This document shows positions 12,076 through 23,405 of a stretch of DNA of 64,000 nt, one piece after another. The position numbers and the translations under genes were made by a program. The notes under the pieces are model-generated. The model had not been told where the DNA came from, made no database searches, and saw only the letters and a program-made list of their open reading frames with translations. Source of the DNA: Cryptomeria japonica (Eukaryota; Streptophyta; Pinopsida; Cupressales; Cupressaceae); the NCBI RefSeq assembly GCF_030272615.1, contig NC_081406.1, forward strand, positions 484,127,900 through 484,191,899, given 5' to 3'. Each line of letters opens with the position of its first letter. The first letter of the stretch is position 1.

Positions 12076-13725
12076 ATGAGTTTTACAACAATAAGCCCTA
12101 CTTACACTATTCCCGTTAGACGAAGCCTTAGAATTAAGTCCTTCCAAGGTTTAATTACCGAGGAGATGGAACCTAATTTGAATGGCCTTTTTAACGAGGA
12201 CATGGGTAATTCCTCTAATCCTCTTAATGATGAAGAAGCTCTCCATGAAGTTCCTGTAGAACAACTTTCGAAATTGGATAACCAATTTGATGATTTTCAG
12301 TGATGGATGTCTCAAGAATACCCCGATAGTCAAGCTCTTTCATTAATTGAGGGTCTAAAACGTATGGTTCAAAGTGATAAGAATGGAATTGATATTTTAT
12401 GTAGTATTTCACACATTGTGGATTTGAATGTGATGCCTATGAAGAGTTGTGCCGAAACTTTAGGTTATACACAACCTCCTACTCAAGTCAATCATTCTAT
12501 TCCTTTAACAACTTCTATTGCTGGTATACCTACTTTTACATCAAACATAATGACTACTTTGATACAAGACATTCCACCTATGATCACCAGTCATGGGGGC
12601 AATCCTTCTTCTTCAATCAACCCTCTTCCTTCATTCAATCCAACTTCTTCATTCATTCCTTCAATGAGTGTTCCTATTACATCTCCACAAATGAACATGA
12701 CGCAAGGGGGCAATTCATTTAACCCTTCCATTCCTCCTTGTAGTGTTCCTCCTTTCCAATCATCTCCTATGACTAACTATCATAGTGTCCTGCCACCTTA
12801 CTCTCAATCAATACCTTCTTTCAATAACATAATACCTCCATCACAATCTAACACGTCTAATATGAACTCTTCGACTGAAGCGACCATTAACAATCTTGCA
12901 CAAACTGTCTCTTCTTGACAGCAACAAATTGCCTCTATGAATCAATCTAAGTTTAGTATGCCCACATTTGATGTTGCGAGCCCACTTTCTCTTGACATTG
13001 TTTGAGCTATCCCCCCTAAACATGTTGAAATCCCATAGTTGGAGCTTTATAATGGTAAAGGTGATCCTCTAACACATGTTAAGACCTTTCAAACAATATG
13101 TACCGATTTTGCTTATGACCAAAGGTTTCTTGCAAAACTGTTTACTAGAACATTAAGAGATAAGGCTCTACAATGGTATTTCTTGTTGCCTTCCTATTCT
13201 ATTACTTCTTTCCAGCAACTTGCAAATGCTTTTATTCAACAATTTCAAAACAATATAGGTCCTAAAGTTACTTTGATTGATTTAATGCATTGTAAACAAG
13301 GTGTTAAAGAAAAAGTGACTGATTTCATTGGTAGATATAAGCATTTGTATGCTCAAATTTCTTTTCCAGTACCTGACAATGATATTCAAAGAATCTTTAT
13401 TTCTAATTTACAAAAAGATATTAGAGAAAAACTTCTATTTTCTGAGTTTACTTCTTTCCAACAGTTGTGTGCAACTCTTCACAATTATCAACTGACTGTG
13501 AGTCAAATGGAACAAGCAAATCCTATGGCTCCGAGTGATAAGGGTGATAGTAGTCAAGAACCATTTGGGAAGTTTAAACTGAATAGAGAGGTCATTAAGT
13601 TCAATGAAAACATCATCAACAACAATGTGAATGCAGCATCAGGTGTGCCTCCTATTTCTAAGTTTTTCAAGAAAGAAAGAAAGTTTACTCCTTTGAATGA
13701 ATCATTGCATAGTATTATAAAATAA
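12076..13725 (+). pseudogene. Element D gag
   Basis: Frame 1 is open from ATG 12076 to the stop at 13725 apart from in-frame stops at 12301, 12916, 13003 and 13036. The N-terminal 280 residues are Pro/Ser/Asn-rich and low in complexity (12500-12900). The conserved part begins at about 13039: LYNGKGDPLTHV, then CTDFAYDQRFLAKLF, TLRDKALQWYF, FQQLANAFIQQF and the RYKHLYAQ region. This is the Retrotrans_gag (PF03732-type) capsid core of Ty3/gypsy elements. Length is about 550 codons. Stops such as TGA are consistent with C-to-T decay. The protease-like ORF follows 4 bp later in another frame. Confidence 0.88.
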
Positions 13726-13729
13726 GTTA

Positions 13730-15526
13730 TTGGAACAAAATGTGCTTACTCTCCCTCCTATAAGGCAAATAGATCCTGCAAAGATTAATTCACCCTATTT
13801 TGATAACAAATCTTTTTGTCAATTTCATCGTCAACCTGGGCATGATACTGAAAAATGTTTTGCTTTAAAGGGTAAAATTCAAGATTTGATTGATAATAAT
13901 ACTATCTCTGTTTCTGGTGTGAATGATAAAGGCAACACATCTGTAGCTCCTCCTAACCAAAATCTTAAGATTTTTACTGATCCATTACCTTCTCATACCT
14001 CTAATGTGATTGAGACTAATGATTCCTCTTTCTCACCTGATAGTCTTGTGTCTATGACTCCGAATGTGATTAACTTTGTGGAGCAGCAGAAAATCCCTAA
14101 AGAACCTTCCATCACATTTGATTCCAGTGAAACTATCAGGGCACCTGATGGTCCTTTATATATAGTTGCAAAAGTCAAGAATACACCTTGCCGTGGAGTG
14201 CTTATTGATCCTTCTTGTATGGTTAATATCATTACTGAAGAATTTCTTTTTACTTTGCAATTGAATCAAGTGATCTATGACAAAACAAATGTGGTTGTGA
14301 AACTATTTGATGCATTTTCTTCTCCTGCAATTGGTTCTATTACATTACCTATTGAGGTTCATAACAAATCCCTTAATGTGAGCTTTGCTATTATTCCATC
14401 ATCCGAACAATTTCATGTGAAGCTAGGCTATCCTTGGCTATCTTCCATGAAAGCTATTGCTTCTCCTATTCACAAGTGTTTGAAATTTCCCCATAATGGT
14501 GAAGTTGTTACTATTAATCATAGTCTCTTTAAACCAGCTAAAAGAACTTCTAGCATTCCTATTGATTATTTTTGGCCTAAACAATTTCAATCTCTTCCAC
14601 CGCGAAGTGATCATCTTTTCAAATCTTATCAAAAGTGGATAAAAGATATGATCCTATCTCTAAGTGAACCTAGAACACCCAAACTTGATATTCCTATCAT
14701 TCTTGAGAAGGAAGTTCTTCCTTTGAAAGATAAAACTAATGTCTTTCCTCAAGAAGATTCCCAACCCATCCCTATGGATGTGACTATGACTATATCTAAT
14801 AAACTTTCTAAAAGTAGACCTATACCTCCTCATCATGATGGACTTGGTCTCCTTCCTAAACCAGATATTCCTCCTTTATATGGAGTAGTTCCTCCTCCTT
14901 CCTCTTATAAAGAGAAGAGACCTTCCTCTTTTCCTATTATCCAACCTAAGAGATCACAACCTAAACACCCAAGTGATAAGGATGAGAACATTCCTCCTCC
15001 TCAATCTTCTCAACTTCCTACTAAGACTAGATGAAATCGTTCTGCACATGAATGCCGATGAAAGCGTCGTCTTAGAGCTCAGACAACTGCTTCTCAAACT
15101 TTGCAGTCCCCAAAAACACCTTCAGCTCGTATTATTCCATTTTCTCCTCAGCCAAAAATTGAGCCAAAATCTCCTAAACATAAGATGCATGATGGTTTTG
15201 ATCCTGTGCGAGTTAAAGATCCTATTGTTATAAATCTTGATGATGATATAGATGAAAATGTTATTCATGATGAAAATGTTACTCCTCTTTCTTCTGATAG
15301 TGAATATGAATATGTTGATGTTGATAACCATTTATCTAACATATTTTCTAAAGCACTTATCCTAGCTCCTAGACAAGAACAACGTGGCTTGGAACATGAA
15401 CATAGCCCTTGTTTGGATCTTGTGATAGCTCCATCTGCTGTGTTGGATGTTCCTCCTCTAGCGTGTTTCCTGCCTTCTCGAAATATTGATCAGCAAGATC
15501 GGGGGGTGGATGACGTGCTAGACTAG
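13730..15526 (+). pseudogene. Element D zinc-finger and protease-like ORF
   Basis: Frame 2 runs from 13730 to the stop at 15526, broken only by stops near 15032 and 15059. Near residue 30 it has CQFHRQPGHDTEKCFALK, a gag-type CCHC-like knuckle. At about residues 140-250 it has a retroviral-type aspartic protease fold (PLYIVAKVKNTPCRGVLIDP, SCMVNIITEEF, then HVKLGYPWL). The catalytic D-[ST]-G is replaced by D-P-S, so activity is doubtful. The C-terminal half is Pro/Ser-rich with short acidic runs (INLDDDIDENV). No RT follows, and about 750 bp of non-coding DNA leads to the 3' LTR. Confidence 0.8.
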
Positions 15527-16264
15527 TTTCATTAGCATAGCAGACTCTCTCCTCCTCTCTTGATCTCTTTTGTTACTTCTTCTATGTGTTATTCTCATTC
15601 TTCTATTTATTGTCCTTAGTGTTGTTTACTTGAGGACGACGCAAAGCATTGAGATCTCTTTTGGTCTCTCTCATGTTGACTCAAAAGACACATGTGTTCC
15701 CTTCTTCTAGGTGACCTTCCTTGATTGGGTAATGAAGAACAATTATGCATACATACATATGATATACATGAATTATCATACAGCATACTGACCCCAAGGA
15801 AAGCGAAGTCACCTCGTGCTTTGTGTTTTGTGTCTATTATCCTTGGGCTTATCTCACACTTGGGGGCTAAATCTTTGTGATAACATGCTCCTTTCCCTTC
15901 TCATTTCTTATGTGTATCACTACCTTAAAGCAATCACCCCCGATGAGGCATGTGCGATCGCTTTAATGTAGGGGGGCATACACCCCATTCATATCTCTTC
16001 AAGATACTTGAAAATCTCTTGACAAACTTAGCTTTGCCTTGAAAATTTTTGGTATTTTTCTTGCATGACTCATAGTGAGGGAACCTTATTACTGATAGTC
16101 ATGGTTCTCCCTCGTGATCTTCCCTTTTACTTTGTCAATCGAAGTCGTAAGATCCTTAGTCCACTGGGGGCTTGGTGTATCTTGCCTCCTTGACGTGGTG
16201 AAAGTTTTTCAATATTGTTTCCTTGTACTTTACTGGAAGTATGGGCGTACACTTATACTCCCGC
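15527..16264 (+). other. Element D 3' untranslated region
   Basis: No gene is visible. Pyrimidine-rich in the first part, with several GGGGGC runs later (about 15862, 15970, 16166). This is where pol would be expected in an autonomous gypsy element. Confidence 0.7.
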
Positions 16265-16266
16265 TA

Positions 16267-16280
16267 AAGTGGGGGCTAAA
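16267..16280 (+). other. Element D polypurine tract
   Basis: AAGTGGGGGCTAAA immediately before the 3' LTR TGTAGC. Confidence 0.82.
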
Positions 16281-17459
16281 TGTAGCGTCCTAAAATTGCG
16301 ACACTTGCAATTTCGACTGCATTTGGGTCTTCACGATGGTGGCGCAACGTTGAACCTGAATGGAGACCCCGAAACCTGTTTACGACATCAAAAACTGCAT
16401 ATTTCTGCACCTTGGCCTGATCCTCCTTGCACCCTGCTATCCTGGGAGGTGGGACCACGGCGCCCAGCGCCCTGGTCCTTGGCCCTATTTTGGGCCCGGT
16501 CTCTTGTTGGGCATCGGGTCTTTAAGTTTGTAATTTGGAAAATAATGTTCCTAGGTCGGCCTAAGGTCGGAAAAATCAGTCTCCTAACCCTAATTGATAA
16601 GTATATAAACTACATTTCCTCTCCCAAAAAAGGGGGAAAAAAAGATATATGTGTGCATGAGGCGGAAGCGATATTCAAACATTCAAATATTCAAGCATTC
16701 AAGCATTCTAAGTCTCCATTCAAGGCTAAGTGTTGCATTCAAGACAAGGATTCAACCATTGAAGAGGAGATCACATACAACATACAACATACAACATACA
16801 ACATCATTACACCTTCACATGTAAGAATACAAACATTCTTACAACAAGGTATCAGTACTTGATTACATTACAAACACTTACATTTACAACATTCTCATTT
16901 CTTGGTTAATTCCAAAACCGGGGTTTGACTTGAAGGCAAACCCCTCATCCCTAACCCCCCAATCGTCCTCTCTTTTCTATGTGTAGGTTGCAGGTACGTG
17001 GCTGTAATTGAAGATCTGGAACCCTTGTGCAGAGACGAACAGATCCCCCTTCATTTTGCGGATTTTTCGGAGGACCGTGTGCACTCCGGGTGCCATCGTC
17101 CCGTCAACTTTCGCTCAAATTTGCAGGACAGCATCGTCTCAACATTTTACTGCTAATTTTAGGTCCATAGCTTCATCCCGTGTCCCTATCTCCGTCTACA
17201 AGTGAATCTTTCTTACTTTACATGCATTCCTAGTTCAATCCTTCTATCTACATTCTTTACAAAAGAGGGTATCCTTGCTGTCACAACCCATGAAACTCAT
17301 TTAGAATCCAATCTTGCATTGTGTGGGGTTGGCTCTTGTGGGTTTCAACCCCTCTTTTGAATGTAAAGTCTCTCCCAAGTGAAAACTGTCAACCCTAGTG
17401 ACCTCCTTTCTCTCTCCATGGAGTGGGGGAACACCTAGGGTTCGATTTTCCACTTTACA
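16281..17459 (+). repeat. Element D 3' LTR
   Basis: 1179 bp, TGTAGCGTCC to CTTTACA, colinear with 9672-10892. Confidence 0.93.
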
Positions 17460-17832
17460 ACCCCTTAACCTATATTTCATATAATAGGTCTGCTTAATCT
17501 TTTCTCTTTACTTTTTCGCTTACATCACTTCCTTACTTACTTACAATATGTATATAATGATCTCTTTTATATATAAGAGTCATGTTACAATGATATCAAG
17601 TTGGCTTACAAAGTTTTTCAAATAATAAACAAAATATAATATATCAAAAATCCTGTCCGCCTCTGTGCCGGTGCCGATGTCCTGAGTGCCAGTGTAGAGT
17701 GTGTTCTGTTGATGCTGGTGTAAAGCCTTGCCGGTGTATTGCCTTGCCGGTGCCATAGAATTGTAAGGTTGCCATCAATGACAAAACCTTCAATCACATA
17801 CAATGTCTCATTGGAGTGTGCATATGCCAACA

Positions 17833-17956
17833 AATTAGGGGTGCTGCCCCTTCAAGAGGTAAATTAAAAGTATATGCTCCACATCAGTCAATTATTGCAT
17901 AGTCAAATTTTTCTTCAGGATTGATGCGTTGAAGGGTGCTACTCCTCAGGGGGAGT
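17833..17956 (+). other. Element B distal remnant
   Basis: AATTAGGGGTGCTGCCCCTT... matches the sequence just after the RNase H in element F (from about 32121), including the CTCAGGGGGAG purine motif at about 17936. It is the continuation of B beyond solo LTR C. The first five bases are C's second target-site copy. Confidence 0.82.
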
Positions 17957-18852
17957 AGCATAAAACAAAAAGACACATAACATATTTATTTGTATGTGGA
18001 AACCCTGTAAGGGGAAAAACCACGGTGGGAAACCTTACCCACAATCAGATGATACTACTGTAGATAGTATATGTGTACAAATGGGGTCTGCACATGCAGA
18101 AAGGCCAACTACCTAGAGCTCACTGCTCAATCACAAAATAGGAGTCGCACTGACTACAATTGGATGGTTAAATCCAATGATAATGTACTCCTCAAAATAG
18201 CATCTTCATATGCTGGATTCAGTACCGGTTAAGCTCTAATTTGCCTTCTGCAAAAGCCTTCATGAATCTTCAAATGATTTTTGTGTGTATAGCTCTGCTT
18301 AGATTCGCATATACCTTATTACAATCCTTTTTCACACTCCTCTGCTACAACTTAATCTCACAAATGAGATCTTACATATATACCAAGACCTAAAACCAAA
18401 TGTGTAGGTCGGCTTCCTAAGATATTACAATTAAATCAATTACAAATGAATCAATATGCAATGCATGATGTTGGCTCAATGCATTTAAAACAATAACAAA
18501 TCATCTCCATAATGTGTCATGTTGATCTAGAATAGATAATGCTTGCCGGTCCATAGCCTAGACCTATTTGCTGGTAACAACAAATAGGCAAACCCAATTA
18601 GATCAATGACCAAATCACCAAAACCAAGTGTCCAAACAATGTCTTCAACATAACCAAGTAATCTCCAGATAATTACAGATCATCCTTAGTGCTGCTAAAC
18701 AATATATCTTGCCGGTGAACTAGATACTGATGAGTGTGCATAAGTCACTGAACATGCCGGTGAACATAACCAAAGATCTCCAAGTGTTCTCAAGTGTTCA
18801 CAAGTGTTGACATCAATGAAAAAACCAATGCAACACATCCATAATACCAACA
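17957..18852 (-). repeat. Element A 3' LTR, main part
   Basis: Matches the 5' LTR from about 23546 to 24472. The junction at about 17957 (shared GCAT) joins it to the tail of element B. About 100 bp of A's LTR, equivalent to 23450-23545, is missing here, as is B's own 3' LTR. One deletion removed both. Contains mini-hairpins at 18116-18128, 18143-18155 and 18159-18178. Confidence 0.85.
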
Positions 18853-18866
18853 ATCTCCCCCTTTGG
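18853..18866 (-). other. Element A polypurine tract
   Basis: CCAAAGGGGGAGAT in element sense directly abuts the 3' LTR (TGTTGG). It is the expected primer for plus-strand DNA synthesis. Confidence 0.88.
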
Positions 18867-19231
18867 CATTGATGGCAACACAAGATGGAAAAACCATCTA
18901 AGTGCCAAAGCAGAAATGCCAAAAACCAAAAACCAGCAATCTCCCAAAGAGATCATCAAAATACAAATACAGAGAGTAACAATCTCTCCCTCAATGAATA
19001 ATCTCTCTCAAAAGATAATGTGTTTTTTCATAGATATCTCTCCCCCTTTGACATCAAATGCCAAAGCAATACAAAACCAAATACAATCAGTTCAAAGAAC
19101 TTGTTACAAATACCAATGGTTGTAACTACATTTATTCAATCCACTCCCCCTAAGAAGTAGCTCTCCTTCATCAAAGCCAGAAAAAAGATTTCTCTGTTAA
19201 TTCTATCAGTTTGATGCCATGCTCCAACTGT
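18867..19231 (-). other. Element A 3' untranslated region
   Basis: This lies between the polyprotein stop and the polypurine tract. No gene. It carries two further polypurine-like motifs in element sense: CTTAGGGGGAG at 19144-19154 and GTCAAAGGGGGAG at 19040-19052. Confidence 0.7.
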
Positions 19232-22200
19232 CTAAGTTTCTACCGGTGAGGGTATAACTCCAAGCTTCTCTCTAAGATATTCAAAAGTTTCCTTAGGCAA
19301 AGGTTTAGTAAAGATATCTGCAATCTATTCTTTAGTATTCACATAAACCAATTTCACTTCTTTTTCTTCAACATTCTCTTTCAAAAAATTGAATTTGATA
19401 GAAACGTGTTTAGTTTTTGAGTGAAATATCAGATTCTTTGATATATCAATTGCTGCCATATTATCACAGTAAATGATTATAGGTTCCTTGCATTTTACCT
19501 TTATGTCTTTCAACATTTTCTTAATTCATAATACCTGTGTACAGTTAGTTGCTGCTGCAACATATTCTGATTCTGCTGTTGATAAGGATGTACAACTTTA
19601 TTTCTTGCTCAACCATAAAATTAGTCTGCTACCAAGAAAAAATGCTCTGCCGGTGGTGCTTTTTTTGTCATCTACATCTGTGTATGCACATAAATCAAAA
19701 TTTTCATCTTTAGGATACCATAAACCAAGATTTGTTGTGCCTTGTAGATATCGGAAAATCCTTTTCACTACTGATTCATGATTTTCCTTAGGATTACTCT
19801 GAAATATTGAAACAATACATACTGCATTCATAATATCAGGTCTTGTTTGTGTCAAATACAGTAAACCTCCTATCATAGACTTGTATCTTGTCAGATTAAC
19901 AAGTGTTGATTCATCCTTCAAAGATAGTTTACTAGTTGTAGTAATATGTGTACTTATTGGTTTAGAGTTTTACATGCCAAATTTCTTAAGTAATTCCTTC
20001 AAGTACTTTGATTGATTTATGAATATACCTTTATTAGTCTATGAAATCTGCATTCCTAAAAAGAATTTTATCTCTCCAATCATAGACATTTCAAATTCTT
20101 CCTGCATTTTATTAGAAAAGTCTTTACACAATCCATCTTCTCCTCCAAAAATTATATCATCAACAAAAACTTCAATAACGAAGATGTCATCATTAGTCAC
20201 TTTGTAATATAAGTTACTGTTAGCATTACCTTTGGTGTAACCAAGCTTCAAAAGATATTTGTCCAATCTAGCATACCAAGCTCTAGGAGCTTGCTTCAAT
20301 CCATATAAAGCTTTCCTTAACCTGCAACCCATATATTTGTCATCTGTCAAAGAAAATCCATCAGGTTGTTCAATGTAAACTTCCTCTTCAAGATCACCAT
20401 TCAGAAATGCACATTTAACATCCATTTGATATACTTCATAGTTCTTGTGTGCTACAAAAGCTAAGATTAATATGACTGCCTCAATTCTAGCTACCAGTGC
20501 AAAGGTTTCATTATAATCAATTCCTTCTTTCTGTGAATATCCCTTACACACTAATATTGCTTTGTTTCTGATTACCTTACCATCTTCATTAAGTTTATTT
20601 CTGAATATCCATTTAGTTCCAATTACATTTTTGTTTTTAGGCCAAAGAACCAATGTCCATGCGTTATTCTTTTCAATTTGTTCCAATTCATCTTCCATAG
20701 CCTTAATCCAATGTTTATCTTCACATGCCTCATTAATATTTGCTGGTTCAAATTGAGAAATTAGACACACCTCTTCATTTTCTAGTCTTCCTCTAGTCAT
20801 AACTCCTTGATACTTATTCCCAATTATCTGACTTTCAGAGTGATTCAATCTTACATACTTGGGTGTGTTCACTTGTTGTTGTTCTTCAGTCACTGTGGAA
20901 TTCTCAGATGATGCCGGTGTGACTGGATCAACATTCTATACCGGTGTACTCATAGTAGGTTCTATTGTGATTATCTCAACTACCAGTTCAGAGTCTATAG
21001 ACCTTCTAAGTTGTTCATCAATCTTCACATTTTCACTTTCAATGATTTTCTGCAAACTCTTATTAAAACATATATATGCCTTTCTCGTAGATGAATAACC
21101 AAGAAATATTCCTTCATCACTTCTAGGATCAAATTTGCCAATATAATCATCTCTCCTAATATAACATTTGCTTCCAAATATTCTGAAATATTTAAGAGTA
21201 GGAGTATTACCAAACCATAGTTCATGAGGGGTCTTACCAGTGTCGCCTTTGATGTGAACTCTGTTGAATGTATAAACAATTGTATTTATTGCTTCTCTCC
21301 AATATACATGAGGTAGGTTTGCTTCTGATATCATGCTTCTAGCTGCATCCAAAATAGTTTTGTTTTTCCTTTCCACAACTCCATTTTGCTGGGGTGTTCG
21401 AGGTGCTGATAATTGTCTTCTGATTCCATTCACTTCATAGAATGTATTAAATTCCTTAGATGTGAATTCACCTCCTTGATCAGATCTCAAACATTTAATT
21501 TTCATACTGGTTTCATTCTCTACCATGACCTTGAATAGTTTGAATTTCCCAAAAGCTTTTGATTTCTCCCTGAGAAAAGTAACCCAACACATTCTAGAAT
21601 AATCATCAATGATTATCATGAAATATCTATCTCCTTGTAAAATTCTAGTTCTTGCAGGACCACATAAATCAGTATGAATCAAGTCATGAACATGATTGGA
21701 TTTTTTTGGAATACTCTTAAAAGTTTCTCTAACTTTCTTTCCAAATTGACATTCCTTACATACCAGATTGTGAGGTTTAACAATATTAGGTAAATCTCTT
21801 ACTGCCTTAGTTGTACTGATCTTCACAATCCAATCAAAATTTCTATGACATAATCTCTTATGCCATAGCCAACTTTCATCAATATGTGCAATCAAACATG
21901 TCTTCTCATTATTATTCAAATAAAAGATATTACCTTTGGTTTGATTACCGGTTGCAATTTCCAAACCAGTTCTATTCATGATTTTGCATTTACCATTCTT
22001 GAATTGTAATTGAAATCCTTTTTCAACTAATTGACCAACACTCAAAAGATTATGCTTCAAACCTTCAATATAGTAAACATTATTAGTATTGTGCTTACCA
22101 TCAAAAGATACAATGCCTTTTCCTCTGATCAAACAAGCTTTGTCATCTACAAATCTTACTAGACCTCCATTGTATTCCTGAAAGGTTAAGAATTTACTCT

Positions 22201-23348
22201 TATCGCCAGTCATATGATGTGAACATCCGAAATCAATAATCCATTCATCTTTTTCTTCAATTTTAGCTGCCATGGCCTACTCTATCGATTGAATAGTAGG
22301 TACCGGTTGATCTTCTGTTATAGCAACAAAATCCCATGCATTGTCTGTCAGTTCCTCATCAGAATCATCAGCATAGTAACATGATTTGTCTCTATTCTTC
22401 TTAAATCTGTACCTTTGATATTCAGGGTTAGGCTTGTATGTTCTTTTAGCTTCTTCTTTCAATCTTGCATGTCTATCAGGACACCTAGATGCCATATGAC
22501 CAATTTTATCATAGTTAAAACATTTAAATGGTGCTTTACCTTCTTACTTATTTCCAACTGGACCTTTAGGCATTTTCCTTGCAAATAGTGCTTCAAGCTC
22601 TTCAAGTTCTTCATTCTCTCTTCTGATTTCTTCAAGTTCTCTAGCATAGAGTGCTTTCCAATTAGATTTTTCAGATGATGATGATGATGCTGCAGATGAT
22701 GAAGCTTTGAAAGCCAAATCTATCTTAATTGTAGCAATAGGACCAAATTCCTCAAGTTCAAAAGCTGAAAGTTTTCCAACCAAAGTATCTCTAGATACTG
22801 ATGCATTAGGCATTGTTCTCAATTCATTAATAGCAGTTACTTTCATTTTGTATGCCGGTGGCAAAGCTCTTAAAACTTTAGAAACAATTTCATCTTCACT
22901 TAACGATCCTCAATATTGTATACCCAAAACAATTTCATTAACTCTTTCCATAAAAGCAGAAATCCTTTCATCTTCTTCCATTTTCAGATTTTCATACTTG
23001 ACCCAGATGCATTCCAGTTTTGCAATTTTGATAGTGGTATCACCTTCATTCAATGTCTCCAATTTATCCCAAATAGCTTTAGCAGTAGATCTATCCGATA
23101 ATCCTATGATTTGCTGATCTGACAATGTGCTCAAAAGTGCTTCTCTTGCTTTGCAATCATTTTCTTCATCTTTAGCCAAGGTTGGTGGATTAGGTTGACC
23201 TTGAGCAGGAACAACATAGCCATTCTTTGTAACATCCCATATGTCCTTTCCAATGCAATTTAGATGTGTCTCCATTCTGGATCTTTCATATACCATAGTT
23301 GGTTCCATCAAGCTTCAGACTATCCTTCCTGAAATAGTTAGTAGACAT
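19232..23348 (-). pseudogene. Element A gag-pol polyprotein (copia), decayed
   Basis: The gag start codon is at 23348 (MSTNYF...). A TGA replaces the Trp of the usual GIW motif, and one extra base shifts the frame before METHLNCIG at about 23275. From 23311 to the stop at 19232 everything lies in a single frame, about 1360 codons, broken only by nonsense codons (near 22909, 22542, 22275, 20934, 20037, 19596). Order: gag 23348-22277 with a knuckle CFNYDKIGHMASRC that has lost its second Cys; protease WIIDFGCSHHMTG (D-F-G in place of D-S-G) at about 22245; integrase HHCC at 21860-21740, DLCGP, SDQGGEF and NGVVERKN at 21675-21385; RT 20690-20130 with FVDDIIFGG; RNase H 19730-19240 ending ADIFTKPLP. 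Several stops are CAG to TAG. It is inactive, with most domains still readable. Confidence 0.92.
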
Positions 23349-23391
23349 AGGATCTCCTCAAGTTGTTAAACTTCTCCAAAAAGAGAACTAT

Positions 23392-23403
23392 GCTCTGATA
23401 CCA
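23392..23403 (-). other. Element A primer binding site
   Basis: GCTCTGATACCA on the plus strand is TGGTATCAGAGC in element sense. This is complementary to the 3' end of plant initiator tRNA-Met. It lies two bases inside the 5' LTR, as expected for copia elements. Confidence 0.93.
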
Positions 23404-23405
23404 AT

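Larger units (their letters stand above)
9672..17459 (+). mobile_element. Element D, non-autonomous gypsy-like gag element, TSD ACCCC
   Basis: The 7788-bp LTR element has duplications ACCCC at 9667-9671 and 17460-17464. LTRs are 9672-10892 and 16281-17459. The 5.4-kb interior has a long untranslated leader, a gag ORF and a protease-like ORF, and ends in a purine tract. No RT, RNase H or integrase motif is present in any frame. The family resembles published gag-only terminal-repeat retrotransposons in general design. It lacks the proteins needed to move by itself. Confidence 0.92.
9235..17832 (-). mobile_element. Solo LTR C, interrupted by element D, TSD AATTA
   Basis: The plus strand reads TGTTAGG at 9235 and CCAACA at 17832, with AATTA at 9230-9234 and 17833-17837. 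Its two parts, 9235-9671 and 17465-17832, total about 805 bp, with no internal copia sequence between them, only element D. It is therefore a solo LTR left by LTR-LTR recombination. It shares the GTGGG box (about 9421-9462), C-rich hairpin (9251-9279) and AGTGA-loop hairpins (9535-9569) with element A, in the same orientation. Confidence 0.88.
3640..17956 (+). mobile_element. Copia element B, inserted in element A's 3' LTR
   Basis: This is a Ty1/copia element of the same family as F. It has a 5' LTR at 3640-5101 and an internal region from 5102 to 9234, then solo LTR C and its passenger D. B resumes at 17833-17956. Its polypurine tract and 3' LTR are gone, so a target duplication cannot be checked; the left flank is GTTGT. 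Many stops and frame changes show it is older and more decayed than F. Confidence 0.88.

Noticed and set aside
5102-17956. A complete, active copia element in B
   Set aside because: It needs three reading frames, has more than ten stops and has lost its 3' LTR and polypurine tract.
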